50,555 bases of DNA from Bacillota bacterium. Its GTDB lineage: Bacteria > Bacillota > Clostridia > Peptostreptococcales > Anaerovoracaceae. Position numbers and translations under genes: made by a program. The stretch is from contig JAFRIQ010000034.1 of the NCBI GenBank assembly GCA_017432725.1, positions 1 to 50,555 of the forward strand, written 5' to 3'. This document shows positions 34,165-40,998 of the stretch, piece by piece; positions within the stretch are counted from its first letter, which is position 1; each line of letters opens with the position of its first letter. The notes under the pieces were generated by a model, which was not told where the DNA came from, searched no databases, and saw only the letters and a program-made list of their open reading frames with translations.

Positions 34165-34809
34165 CTATTTTCTGTTAAGGCCAAGGAACATGCATACGCC
34201 TGAAAGGAAGGGGATCAGAAGCGTATAGATGAATCTTATATCACTGAGCAGAAAAACCCAGGGGATGAGAAGTTTCATATCGTTCAGATTGGACAGCATT
34301 ATGGGTATCGCCGTCACCATCCAGGGAAGCGTCAGCGCAATCCCTGCCGTGAGAAAGAGCTTTCTGCTCCTTCCGCCGAAAGATATGTCACGGCTGAGAG
34401 CAAAAAGACTCAGAAGAAATACCGCGAACGCCGCTGCAAAAACCGGCACGGCGGCGTATCTGAAGATAAACAACGGTTTGGCGTTAAAGTGTCTTTGGTG
34501 CTCCAGCACTAGCACAGGTTCAAGCCAAAGCTTAAGGGCAAGCCCTGCCAGGGAAACGATGCCGCTGAATGCGGCCGTCACTTTGTACCTCGTCTGACCT
34601 TTCCCGTAGGACTTTTTGAGGATCAGTTCGTCAAGACCTATCTCCAGCGCCTCCGATATATTCGAAAGCATTTCAAGAGAAGGCTCGCTGCGTCCTCTCT
34701 CCCAGGCGCTCACGGTCTGCCGGGTCACGTGAAGAACATTCGCAAGCTCGTCCTGCGTGATCTCTTTCTCCGTCCTTATCTTTCTGATTTTTTCAGCTAT
34801 ATCTGACAT
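34165..34809 (-). CDS. XRE-family regulator with C-terminal membrane domain
   Basis: The protein has 214 residues from the ATG at 34809; a longer frame to 34872 is less likely. The N-terminal HTH (1-65) is typical: IRKIRTEKEITQDELANVLHVTRQTVSAWERGRSEPSLEML. Three to four membrane helices follow (about 78-95, 115-140, 150-172, 185-210). Membrane-bound XRE proteins of this kind are common in Clostridia and often act on adjacent genes. The target and signal are unknown. Confidence 0.83.
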   Translation of the reverse strand: MSDIAEKIRKIRTEKEITQDELANVLHVTRQTVSAWERGRSEPSLEMLSNISEALEIGLDELILKKSYGKGQTRYKVTAAFSGIVSLAGLALKLWLEPVLVLEHQRHFNAKPLFIFRYAAVPVFAAAFAVFLLSLFALSRDISFGGRSRKLFLTAGIALTLPWMVTAIPIMLSNLNDMKLLIPWVFLLSDIRFIYTLLIPFLSGVCMFLGLNRK

Positions 34810-35029
34810 TGCTCTGTCTTCCCAGACTCTCCTATCTTGATAATCCCATATAACCGTCCCATTGTCACGCAAATATTCGTTGCGAAGACATCTGGATAGT
34901 ACATTTCCGTCTTAAGAGCGGAGCTTCACATGAACATTATCATGTATTGAAAAAGAATATTTGTTGTTACTATTCCACTCGATGAGCAATATTTGGTTTA
35001 TAGGGCATATAGTGGTCCAAAATAGAAAA

Positions 35030-35058
35030 GCGTACAATATGTTGCATCTATTGTACGC
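35030..35058. repeat. Perfect 10-base inverted repeat
   Basis: GCGTACAATA and TATTGTACGC separated by 9 bases. It could form a hairpin, act as an operator, or belong to an element end. Confidence 0.6.
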
Positions 35059-35081
35059 ATTATCTATGTTTTTAAACTTTT

Positions 35082-35100
35082 TGCGATCAAAATGCGACCA
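35082..35100 (+). repeat. Third TGCRRYCA direct-repeat pair
   Basis: TGCGATCA (35082-35089) and TGCGACCA (35093-35100), 11 bases apart start to start, like the pairs at 29.03 and 39.37 kb. Unlike those, no copy of the guaA 3' end follows. Confidence 0.45.
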
Positions 35101-35257
35101 CAAAACTTTAGTGTTATCATCTCAATTATCTTATTTTGGTTTATTGAATAGTAAAGCAACAAAAATGTGACAATCATGCATAAGGAATTTGTTCCATCCC
35201 GTTTACATATAACAGTAAAGAAGAACAATAATCACTAAAATACCCACTTGTTTTTTA

Positions 35258-35377
35258 CTATCTGAACGTAAGCTGAAGCGTCATTACAAAGCTGAACAGT
35301 CTTACAAGTTTTTTTGGTATAAACCAATACTTTTTCTCGAAAGCACTTACGAGATCCTTCATTTCGAAATCTTCCAT
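35258..35377 (-). CDS. Micropeptide 2 downstream of URO-D-like copy 2
   Basis: This 39-codon gene has AAGGAGAG before its ATG and lies 11 bases after the stop of URO-D-like copy 2. A charged N-terminal half (DFEMKDLVSAFEKK) is followed by YWFIPKKL and then a mainly hydrophobic tail (RLFSFVMTLQLTF). The W-F-I-P-K-K core is almost the same as W-F-L-P-K-K in micropeptide 3. The position, size and core make chance unlikely. Confidence 0.75.
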   Translation of the reverse strand: MEDFEMKDLVSAFEKKYWFIPKKLVRLFSFVMTLQLTFR

Positions 35378-35388
35378 GTTATCTCTCC

Positions 35389-36555
35389 TTAATATTTTCC
35401 ATTGGTATGAATATAATCGCAAACAGCTGCCAGTTTTTCCATAGAGCAGTCTTCTGCTCTTTCAAGATTTATGCTCGATCCAAAAATGTAATTCCCTCCG
35501 GGGGCATATTCATCAAGGCAGCGCTTTGCCTCATCTATACATTCATCCATGGTACCATACCTGAAAACATCCACTTGATAGCCACCCATGATGGTCAGCT
35601 TGCCGTTCAAAAGCTTTTTGTATTCACTAAGATCGCCCTTCTCAAATATACCTATCATCCTGGCATCCGGGAGATCTAAAAGGTAATCGATGTGGTGGGA
35701 CCAGTCATTTTCAAGAGCAAATGCCATTGAATATCCCTTTTCATTCAATATACGAACCATTTCCTTCATTGCAGGGAAATAGTAATCTGCAAATGCCTGG
35801 GGACGTATATATGTGGGAAGATGTATCGGGAATAGTACAACTCCGGTATTATCGGGCTTTCCCCATGCGCCTTCGACCATGTTTATCATTACCGGAATAA
35901 GAGACTTTTCGGCTTCTAAGAATTCTTCCGGACGCTTGCGTATATCTTTTGTGACGCCTGTGAAATCTCTCAAAAAATCAAATATGACGTCACCTGGCAT
36001 CACGCTGGTAGCCCTGAAGAACAGCGGGGTATTTAATTCTTTCTCTATTCTTTTCTTTACTTTTTTGTCATAGATGAGACTGCCAAAAAGATCCTTCATC
36101 CCCTTGCCCCAAGTAGAAAGAAGCTGCCCATTCTGCTTGAGCTCAAGTACTCTTGGATACTTTCTCGGAATAATAGTATCAAGCATGAAACCAAGAGGAT
36201 CAGCTATGAGCTGGGGATATTCATTCTCATTCATGATCTTTCCGTGTCCTCCGATGATCTGAATACCGTTTTCAGTGATCGTATACAGTCCCTGTCCAAA
36301 GTTACTTATCATCTTAACAGGCGTAGAATTTGCAGTACCAAAAAATGCATCAAGATACACGTTGTCCGAAACTGTTTTGAATGCGCTGAAGCAAATATCA
36401 GGATCCTTTGTCATTGCATCGACAAAATTGACCCCTGCAACAAAGTATTGCCATGTCTCCAGACAAGGAAAAACGGGTACTATATCCGGTTCTTTTCCGT
36501 CAACAGCTGCATTCAGACGGACAAGCTTATCCTGATATTCTTTATTTGTGTTCAT
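35389..36555 (-). CDS. Uroporphyrinogen decarboxylase-superfamily protein, copy 2
   Basis: The protein has 388 residues. It shows the URO-D-like barrel pattern (start LVRLNAAVDGKEPDIVPVFPCLETW; late segment LTIMGGYQVDVFRYGTMDECIDEAKRCLDEY). The catalytic motifs of HemE are not visible, and at the position of the methyltransferase zinc site it reads MAFALEND. Copies 1-3 are only weakly alike, so the duplication is old or the copies arrived separately. AAGGAG lies 10 bases before the ATG. It is divergent from a TetR gene across a probable operator and is followed by micropeptide 2. Confidence 0.83.
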   Translation of the reverse strand: MNTNKEYQDKLVRLNAAVDGKEPDIVPVFPCLETWQYFVAGVNFVDAMTKDPDICFSAFKTVSDNVYLDAFFGTANSTPVKMISNFGQGLYTITENGIQIIGGHGKIMNENEYPQLIADPLGFMLDTIIPRKYPRVLELKQNGQLLSTWGKGMKDLFGSLIYDKKVKKRIEKELNTPLFFRATSVMPGDVIFDFLRDFTGVTKDIRKRPEEFLEAEKSLIPVMINMVEGAWGKPDNTGVVLFPIHLPTYIRPQAFADYYFPAMKEMVRILNEKGYSMAFALENDWSHHIDYLLDLPDARMIGIFEKGDLSEYKKLLNGKLTIMGGYQVDVFRYGTMDECIDEAKRCLDEYAPGGNYIFGSSINLERAEDCSMEKLAAVCDYIHTNGKY

Positions 36556-36624
36556 AAATGCTGAGCTCCTTTCTCATAATTACTTTTGTAATTAATATAT
36601 CGATGTGGCATAATAGAAACAACA

Positions 36625-36651
36625 ACACTTTAAACAATGTGTTGAAAGTGT
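36625..36651. promoter_or_regulatory. Probable TetR operator between URO-D-like copy 2 and its regulator
   Basis: ACACTTT (36625-36631) and AAAGTGT (36645-36651) are perfect arms 13 bases apart. An overlapping CAACAC...GTGTTG pair lies within and beside them. The site is 24 bases upstream of the tetR start. Confidence 0.6.
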
Positions 36652-36674
36652 AAAAATATTTTTGGGGGTCAAAA

Positions 36675-37199
36675 ATGTCTGGAATAAAAGAATCAGAAAG
36701 AACGAAGCTGCTGATAAAAAAAGTATTTCTCCGTTACTGCAATGAGAAAAACCAAAAACCAAATGTCAAAGAACTTTGTGCCCAGATAGGCATAAACAGA
36801 GGGACCTTCTACAACCATTATGAAAGCATTGACGATCTTGTATCGACATTGATGAATGAAGCGGATGATATCATGGATGTACACAGAAGCTGGATGAAAA
36901 ACGATCTGTATAAAGCTGTATATGATATTACAAATGATTTTCTTAAAGAAAGAGAAATAATGCTGGTATTACTTAATCCGGACCTTGGTTTTCCATACAG
37001 AAATGAGATCAAGACATCCATACAGCTTCATTTTTCTCAACTGCTTTACTCCATGAACAAACAGGACAGAGATTACATATCAGAATTCGCATCTAATGGC
37101 ATATTAAATACAACACATAAGTGGATCAAAGAACAGGTTATGGATCATAAAACGTTTGTAAACTTTCTTTATTCTATGATAACTAAACTTATTGCATAA
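36675..37199 (+). CDS. TetR-family regulator of URO-D-like copy 2
   Basis: The protein has 174 residues. The N-terminal HTH has the family form KPNVKELCAQIGINRGTFYNHYESIDDLVSTLM; the helical C-terminal domain has no recognised ligand type. It is divergent from URO-D-like copy 2, and its nearest paralog in the window is the TetR at 37406-37939 (shared FYNH and LNPDLGFPYRNEIK against FNPNNSPSIRNRIK). GGGGGT precedes the ATG. Confidence 0.85.
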   Translation: MSGIKESERTKLLIKKVFLRYCNEKNQKPNVKELCAQIGINRGTFYNHYESIDDLVSTLMNEADDIMDVHRSWMKNDLYKAVYDITNDFLKEREIMLVLLNPDLGFPYRNEIKTSIQLHFSQLLYSMNKQDRDYISEFASNGILNTTHKWIKEQVMDHKTFVNFLYSMITKLIA

Positions 37200-37252
37200 A
37201 AAAACATCCCATAAAAGAGCTGATATGAGCAGTTGTTTTCTACAGCATAAAA

Positions 37253-37278
37253 CCGGGTCCAATATCAACCCGGCTTTT
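37253..37278 (+). terminator. Intrinsic terminator of the first tetR gene
   Basis: CCGGGT (37253-37258) pairs with ACCCGG (37268-37273), followed by CTTTT. Confidence 0.7.
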
Positions 37279-37308
37279 CTATTGTCTCAAATCGGCTGTT
37301 TTTCGGCT

Positions 37309-37410
37309 TTATGACAGGCACTTTGATGTAGGTTTTGCAAGTGCGAGTCGAATCAACCCTTTATCATCTTCATTCAATTTCTTATATAGTTCAATGAATT
37401 CGGCTTCATC
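37309..37410 (-). pseudogene. Possible remnant of a small regulator gene
   Basis: Read on the minus strand, this stretch stays open and gives EFIELYKKLNEDDKGLIRLA before a stop at 37309. This looks like the helical C-terminal tail of many small HTH proteins. It has no start codon, begins at the end of the tetR gene in another frame, and may be a leftover fragment or chance. Confidence 0.25.
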
Positions 37411-37939
37411 TTATTTCTCGCGTCCTCATTACGAGATCATATAAATGGTTTGAAAACTCTTGTGAAGGCAGGCTTTTATCATTTAGCCATTCGTACATGG
37501 TTCCAATAATCCCATCCGTTATATATCGTATGGTATACTTATCGCTGCCTTTTCCTTTGCTTTTCAAAACCGAATCCTTTACAGCGTCAAATATAGTGTC
37601 TTTTATTCGATTTCTGATACTTGGGGAATTATTTGGATTAAATAGAAATAAAATTTTATCACTATTCTCCTCGCATATATCTATCAATCTTCTGAAATCA
37701 TCTTTAGATACCAGTCGTTCATTCTTTTTAAAGAAATCTGTTTTTTCTTCAACGGATACATAAATATGCCACGTCAAATCTTCTATATCGTTGAAATGGT
37801 TATAGAAGGTGCTTCTGTCGATATCTAAAGCATAGCAAAGTTCGCTGATAGTAGGAAAATTGCCTGCTCGATTTGTCATTTCTATAAACTTTTGAATGAT
37901 TTTCTTATCGGTTTTTTTTGATTTCAAATAGATACTCAT
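37406..37939 (-). CDS. TetR-family regulator of URO-D-like copy 3
   Basis: The protein has 177 residues with an N-terminal HTH (FPTISELCYALDIDRSTFYNHFNDIEDLTWHIY) and a helical C-terminal domain. It resembles the TetR at 36675-37199 over its length. It is divergent from URO-D-like copy 3, so the 35.4-39.2 kb region is a mirror arrangement of two regulator-enzyme pairs. No strong ribosome site is seen before its ATG. Very AT-rich coding supports foreign origin. Confidence 0.83.
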   Translation of the reverse strand: MSIYLKSKKTDKKIIQKFIEMTNRAGNFPTISELCYALDIDRSTFYNHFNDIEDLTWHIYVSVEEKTDFFKKNERLVSKDDFRRLIDICEENSDKILFLFNPNNSPSIRNRIKDTIFDAVKDSVLKSKGKGSDKYTIRYITDGIIGTMYEWLNDKSLPSQEFSNHLYDLVMRTREIR

Positions 37940-37997
37940 AACGACAAATTAATAAGAATGTTGAATTTTCCACATATTGTTGTATTTGTTTTAGTTC

Positions 37998-38019
37998 ATT
38001 TTATTCTCAATGATAAAAT
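37998..38019. promoter_or_regulatory. Candidate operator for the second TetR
   Basis: ATTTTAT (37998-38004) and ATAAAAT (38013-38019) are perfect arms 8 bases apart between the divergent genes. In AT-rich DNA this could also be chance. Confidence 0.4.
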
Positions 38020-38052
38020 TAGTCAATCTAGAAAAATTAAAGGAGGATCAAT

Positions 38053-39183
38053 ATGTCATCACAGCTATATGATTCAAGGGTTCAATTGGCTAAAGATTTT
38101 ATGGCAATGAAAGAATTATCGAAAATACCTTTTTATCCGAGCATTCAAACCTGGGGTATTTGGTATGGAGGAGGAACGACCGAAGAATGCCTTGGAAATC
38201 CAAAAAAAGAACTCGAAATATACGGAAAAATGATCAAGGAGATACCCATCGACGGGATACCTATCTTCGGGCATAACTCCCCGGGTTTTCTGGCACAATC
38301 AATGGGGTACTGTAAAACAAGAATCTCCAATGACAAAATCACTGTACAAACAGATGACAGCAATTGCATATATGACGGTGAACTGGCTGAATATGTAAAA
38401 GATCCTGTAAACTTTTTGATGAAAACATCTTTGCCCAGAAAGTATCCTAAACTTCAAGGATCAGAAAGCGAAGCAGTTGATGCTGTTCAAAAGGCAATTA
38501 AATCATTCCTTGGATTTAAAATAAGGGGAATATATCTTCAAAAACAACTTTCAAGATCCTACGACACCCCTTTGCTTGCATCTGCGCCTATGACAATGCC
38601 TTTTGATATTCTTTTACCTATTAGAGGCTTTAAAGGAACTGTTATAGATGCCAGAAGAGATCCACAGCTTGTGGCTGCAGCGACCGAAACACTGACAGAT
38701 TTTTGTATGCCAATGGGGAAACAAGTAGATTTTCCATTCAAAATATGCCCTATGATAGGACCTACTTATCTGAGTCCAAAGGCTTTTGATATCATATACA
38801 TGCCCTCTTGTAATAGGATCATAGATGAATATAACCGCCATGGAGCAAAATGCCTCCTCGTTCCGGAAGGGAAATGGCAAACACATTTTGAAAAGTTTAT
38901 TGATCGAGCATCTGGAACTATCGGGTTTATGCTTGATGATGATGACCCTCAATATGTGAATAATCTGTTGAATCATAAGTTTGCAGTTATTTATGGAATA
39001 AAAAATGAAGTACTCATGAATGGAAACACCAATAGTGCGGTAGATGCCGCAAAAGAACTTATCGATAGCGTTGGAAACAAACACATGGCTATATCTTTCA
39101 GACGTGCTTTGCTGTCACCAGGCGATGCAAAGAAGGAAAATGTACAAGCCATAGGTGAATATCTTGATACTTTCAAAATTTGA
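38053..39183 (+). CDS. Uroporphyrinogen decarboxylase-superfamily protein, copy 3
   Basis: The protein has 376 residues. It has the URO-D-like barrel layout (opening LAKDFMAMKELSKIPFYPSIQTW; late segment KFAVIYGIKNEVLMNGNTNSAVDAAKELIDSVG). The methyltransferase zinc-site strand reads CLLVPEGKW. It shares LPRKYP with copy 2 and is otherwise distant from both other copies. AAAGGAGG precedes the ATG. Micropeptide 3 follows after 11 bases. It is divergent from its TetR. Function unknown; a methyltransfer or decarboxylation role would be a guess from the superfamily. Confidence 0.82.
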   Translation: MSSQLYDSRVQLAKDFMAMKELSKIPFYPSIQTWGIWYGGGTTEECLGNPKKELEIYGKMIKEIPIDGIPIFGHNSPGFLAQSMGYCKTRISNDKITVQTDDSNCIYDGELAEYVKDPVNFLMKTSLPRKYPKLQGSESEAVDAVQKAIKSFLGFKIRGIYLQKQLSRSYDTPLLASAPMTMPFDILLPIRGFKGTVIDARRDPQLVAAATETLTDFCMPMGKQVDFPFKICPMIGPTYLSPKAFDIIYMPSCNRIIDEYNRHGAKCLLVPEGKWQTHFEKFIDRASGTIGFMLDDDDPQYVNNLLNHKFAVIYGIKNEVLMNGNTNSAVDAAKELIDSVGNKHMAISFRRALLSPGDAKKENVQAIGEYLDTFKI

Positions 39184-39194
39184 GGGAGCACAAA

Positions 39195-39311
39195 ATGTTA
39201 GATGTAGAAAAAGTTTTTCAAAATGCATGTAAAAAGACTCTTTGGTTCCTACCAAAAAAACTCAGAGATACTATAAAGCAAGGAATAGTTTTTCTTTTAG
39301 CATCGTTCTGA
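39195..39311 (+). CDS. Micropeptide 3 downstream of URO-D-like copy 3
   Basis: This 38-codon gene has GAGGGAG before its ATG and lies 11 bases after the enzyme stop, the same gap as for micropeptide 2. The layout is the same: a charged start (DVEKVFQNACKK), TLWFLPKKL, then RDTIKQ and a hydrophobic end (GIVFLLASF). The shared W-F-[L/I]-P-K-K core with micropeptide 2 and F-L-P with micropeptide 1 supports a real family. Confidence 0.75.
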   Translation: MLDVEKVFQNACKKTLWFLPKKLRDTIKQGIVFLLASF

Positions 39312-39370
39312 TATTTTTATATTATACCATTTTGATACTCATATAAAAAGGGAGACCCTATTTTATGATT

Positions 39371-39389
39371 TGCAACCAAAGTGCAACCA
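39371..39389 (+). repeat. TGCAACCA direct-repeat pair at the guaA boundary
   Basis: TGCAACCA at 39371-39378 and 39382-39389, 11 bases apart, in the same position relative to the guaA repeat as the pair at 29.03 kb. Confidence 0.6.
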
Positions 39390-39400
39390 CGAAGGCAATC

Positions 39401-39440
39401 AAAAACCCGCCGACCCTTGAAATTACTGGGCTGACGGGTT
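39401..39440 (-). terminator. guaA intrinsic terminator, half of it inside the att repeat
   Basis: On the minus strand AACCCGTCAGCCC (39440-39428) pairs with the rest of the stem at 39416-39404, 12 of 13 positions including two G-U pairs, followed by five T residues. The first arm is in the repeat shared with 29.1 kb; the second arm is on the element side. Confidence 0.8.
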
Positions 39441-39468
39441 TGATGCTACTATTCCCACTCTACCGTGG
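39428..39468 (+). repeat. att-like repeat at the guaA 3' end (right)
   Basis: 41 bases identical to 29089-29129. They cover the last codons and stop of guaA and the first arm of its terminator, so integration leaves guaA intact. Confidence 0.85.
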
Positions 39469-40996
39469 CAGGAGGCTTGGAAGTTATATCGTATACAACC
39501 CTTCCTATGCTCCTTACCTCGTTGTGTATGCGGCTTCCGGCTCTTGCCAGGACCTCATACGGAAGCCTGGTCCAGTCGGCAGTCATGAAGTCATCGGTTG
39601 TTACGGATCTTAGGGCCAATGTGTATCCGTAGGTCCTGGCATCTCCCATCACCCCGACGCTTCTCGTATCGGTCAGAACAGCAAAATACTGACTGGCTTC
39701 CTGTGGCAGCAGTCCCTTAGATGCTGCTTTCTCCACTTCCTCCCTGAATATGGCATCCGCTTCTCTGAGGATATCGAGTTTCTCCTTTGTTACCTCCCCT
39801 ATGACCCTGATGCCAAGACCCGGTCCGGGGAAAGGCTGCCTGCTCGTAAGATAATCTGGAAGACCGAGTTCTCTTCCCAGCTGCCTTACCTCGTCTTTGA
39901 AAAGAAGCCTCAAGGGTTCTATTATCTCCTTGAAATCCACATGGTCAGGAAGGCCTCCTACGTTGTGGTGACTCTTGATCACCGCTGCATCTCCGAGGCC
40001 CGACTCTATGACGTCGGGATATATGGTACCTTGAGCAAGGTAATCTACCGACCCTATCTTCCTGCCCACCTGCTTGAAGACCCTGATGAATTCTTCTCCT
40101 ATTATCTTACGTTTCTTTTCCGGTTCTGTGACTCCCCTGAGGGCTGAAAGGAACTGTTCTCCCGCATCCACTCTCATGAAATCAACGTCCCATTTGGAAA
40201 AAGCCGCTTCTATCTCATCGCCCTCGTTTTTTCTCATCATACCGTGATCGACGAAAACGCAGGTGAGCCTCTTTCCTATTGCTTCCGCTATGAGCGCAGC
40301 GCAGACAGATGAATCCACCCCGCCGGAAAGGGCAAGGAGGACTCTGCCGTCTCCGACTTCCTCTCTGATGGCATTCACAGACTCTTTAAGGTAGTTCTCC
40401 ATCCTCCAGTCCGCCTTGCAGCCGCATATGTCGAATATGAAGTTGCGGAGCATGGTGCTCCCGTATTCACTGTGAGTCACCTCCGGATGGAACTGGACTC
40501 CGTAGAGTTTCTTCTCAGGCCATTCCATTGCCGCGCAAGGACACGAATCTGTCATTCCCGTGATCCTGAATCCTTCAGGCAGCGTCTTCACATAATCCGT
40601 ATGGCTCATCCAGACTGTGCTTTCTTTTGGCACCTGGCCTGTGAGAAGGCTGTCTTCTTTCATCTTCAGCAGCACCTTGCCGTACTCGCTGATATTTCCG
40701 GCAGAACATATCTCGCCGCCGGCCATATATGCCATCAGCTGATGACCGTAGCATATTCCGAGTATCGGTATGCCGGCATCGAGTATAGCCGGATCGAAAT
40801 GGGGAGAAGTCTTGTCGTAAACGCTGTTCGGGCCTCCGGTAAAGATGATCCCTGCATACCCTTCATTCTTTATCTTCTCAACGCTGATGCTGCGATAGGA
40901 GACCACCTCGGCGAAAACGTGCTGTTCTCTAACCCTTCTCGCTATAAGCTGATTGTACTGCCCTCCGAAATCGAGGACCAATATTTTGTTTCCCAT
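39449..40996 (-). CDS. guaA: GMP synthase (glutamine-hydrolysing)
   Basis: The protein has 515 residues and makes GMP from XMP using glutamine and ATP. The N-terminal class I amidotransferase domain (1-190) has the nucleophile Cys in GICYGHQL and the His/Glu in FHPEVTHSE. The ATP pyrophosphatase domain has the PP-loop LALSGGVDSSV. The C-terminal dimerisation domain ends in VEWE. It starts 2 bases after purB, in one purine operon. Its 3' end is the integration target of the neighbouring island. Confidence 0.97.
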   Translation of the reverse strand: MGNKILVLDFGGQYNQLIARRVREQHVFAEVVSYRSISVEKIKNEGYAGIIFTGGPNSVYDKTSPHFDPAILDAGIPILGICYGHQLMAYMAGGEICSAGNISEYGKVLLKMKEDSLLTGQVPKESTVWMSHTDYVKTLPEGFRITGMTDSCPCAAMEWPEKKLYGVQFHPEVTHSEYGSTMLRNFIFDICGCKADWRMENYLKESVNAIREEVGDGRVLLALSGGVDSSVCAALIAEAIGKRLTCVFVDHGMMRKNEGDEIEAAFSKWDVDFMRVDAGEQFLSALRGVTEPEKKRKIIGEEFIRVFKQVGRKIGSVDYLAQGTIYPDVIESGLGDAAVIKSHHNVGGLPDHVDFKEIIEPLRLLFKDEVRQLGRELGLPDYLTSRQPFPGPGLGIRVIGEVTKEKLDILREADAIFREEVEKAASKGLLPQEASQYFAVLTDTRSVGVMGDARTYGYTLALRSVTTDDFMTADWTRLPYEVLARAGSRIHNEVRSIGRVVYDITSKPPATVEWE

Positions 40997-40998
40997 AT

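Larger units (their letters stand above)
34810..35257. other. AT-rich intergenic region with inverted and direct repeats
   Basis: No supported gene is seen in these 448 bases. It contains a perfect 10+10 inverted repeat (GCGTACAATA at 35030-35039, complement at 35049-35058) and, 23 bases further, a TGCGATCA/TGCGACCA direct-repeat pair. A short open frame across it (34961-35170) has no ribosome site. The region may be a decayed element boundary. Confidence 0.5.
29089..39468. mobile_element. Probable genomic island integrated at the guaA 3' end
   Basis: The segment is bounded by 41-base exact direct repeats of the guaA 3' end in the same orientation, the expected product of site-specific integration. 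The guaA 3' end is a known target of tyrosine recombinases. The cargo is a nitrite reductase module and two URO-D-like/micropeptide modules. GC is lower than in the neighbouring genes, most clearly at 35-39 kb. No integrase, excisionase or transfer gene is present, so the element appears immobile. Because the ~45-60 bases to the left of both repeats are also alike, a second element may once have lain to the left of 29.09 kb (tandem accretion). Confidence 0.7.

Noticed and set aside
34961..35170. 69-codon open frame as a gene
   Set aside because: No ribosome site, AT-rich, and it crosses the inverted and direct repeats; more likely a decayed boundary.
39365..39613. 82-codon open frame over the guaA end as a gene
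   Set aside because: It is antisense to guaA and explained by the att-like repeat and element flank.
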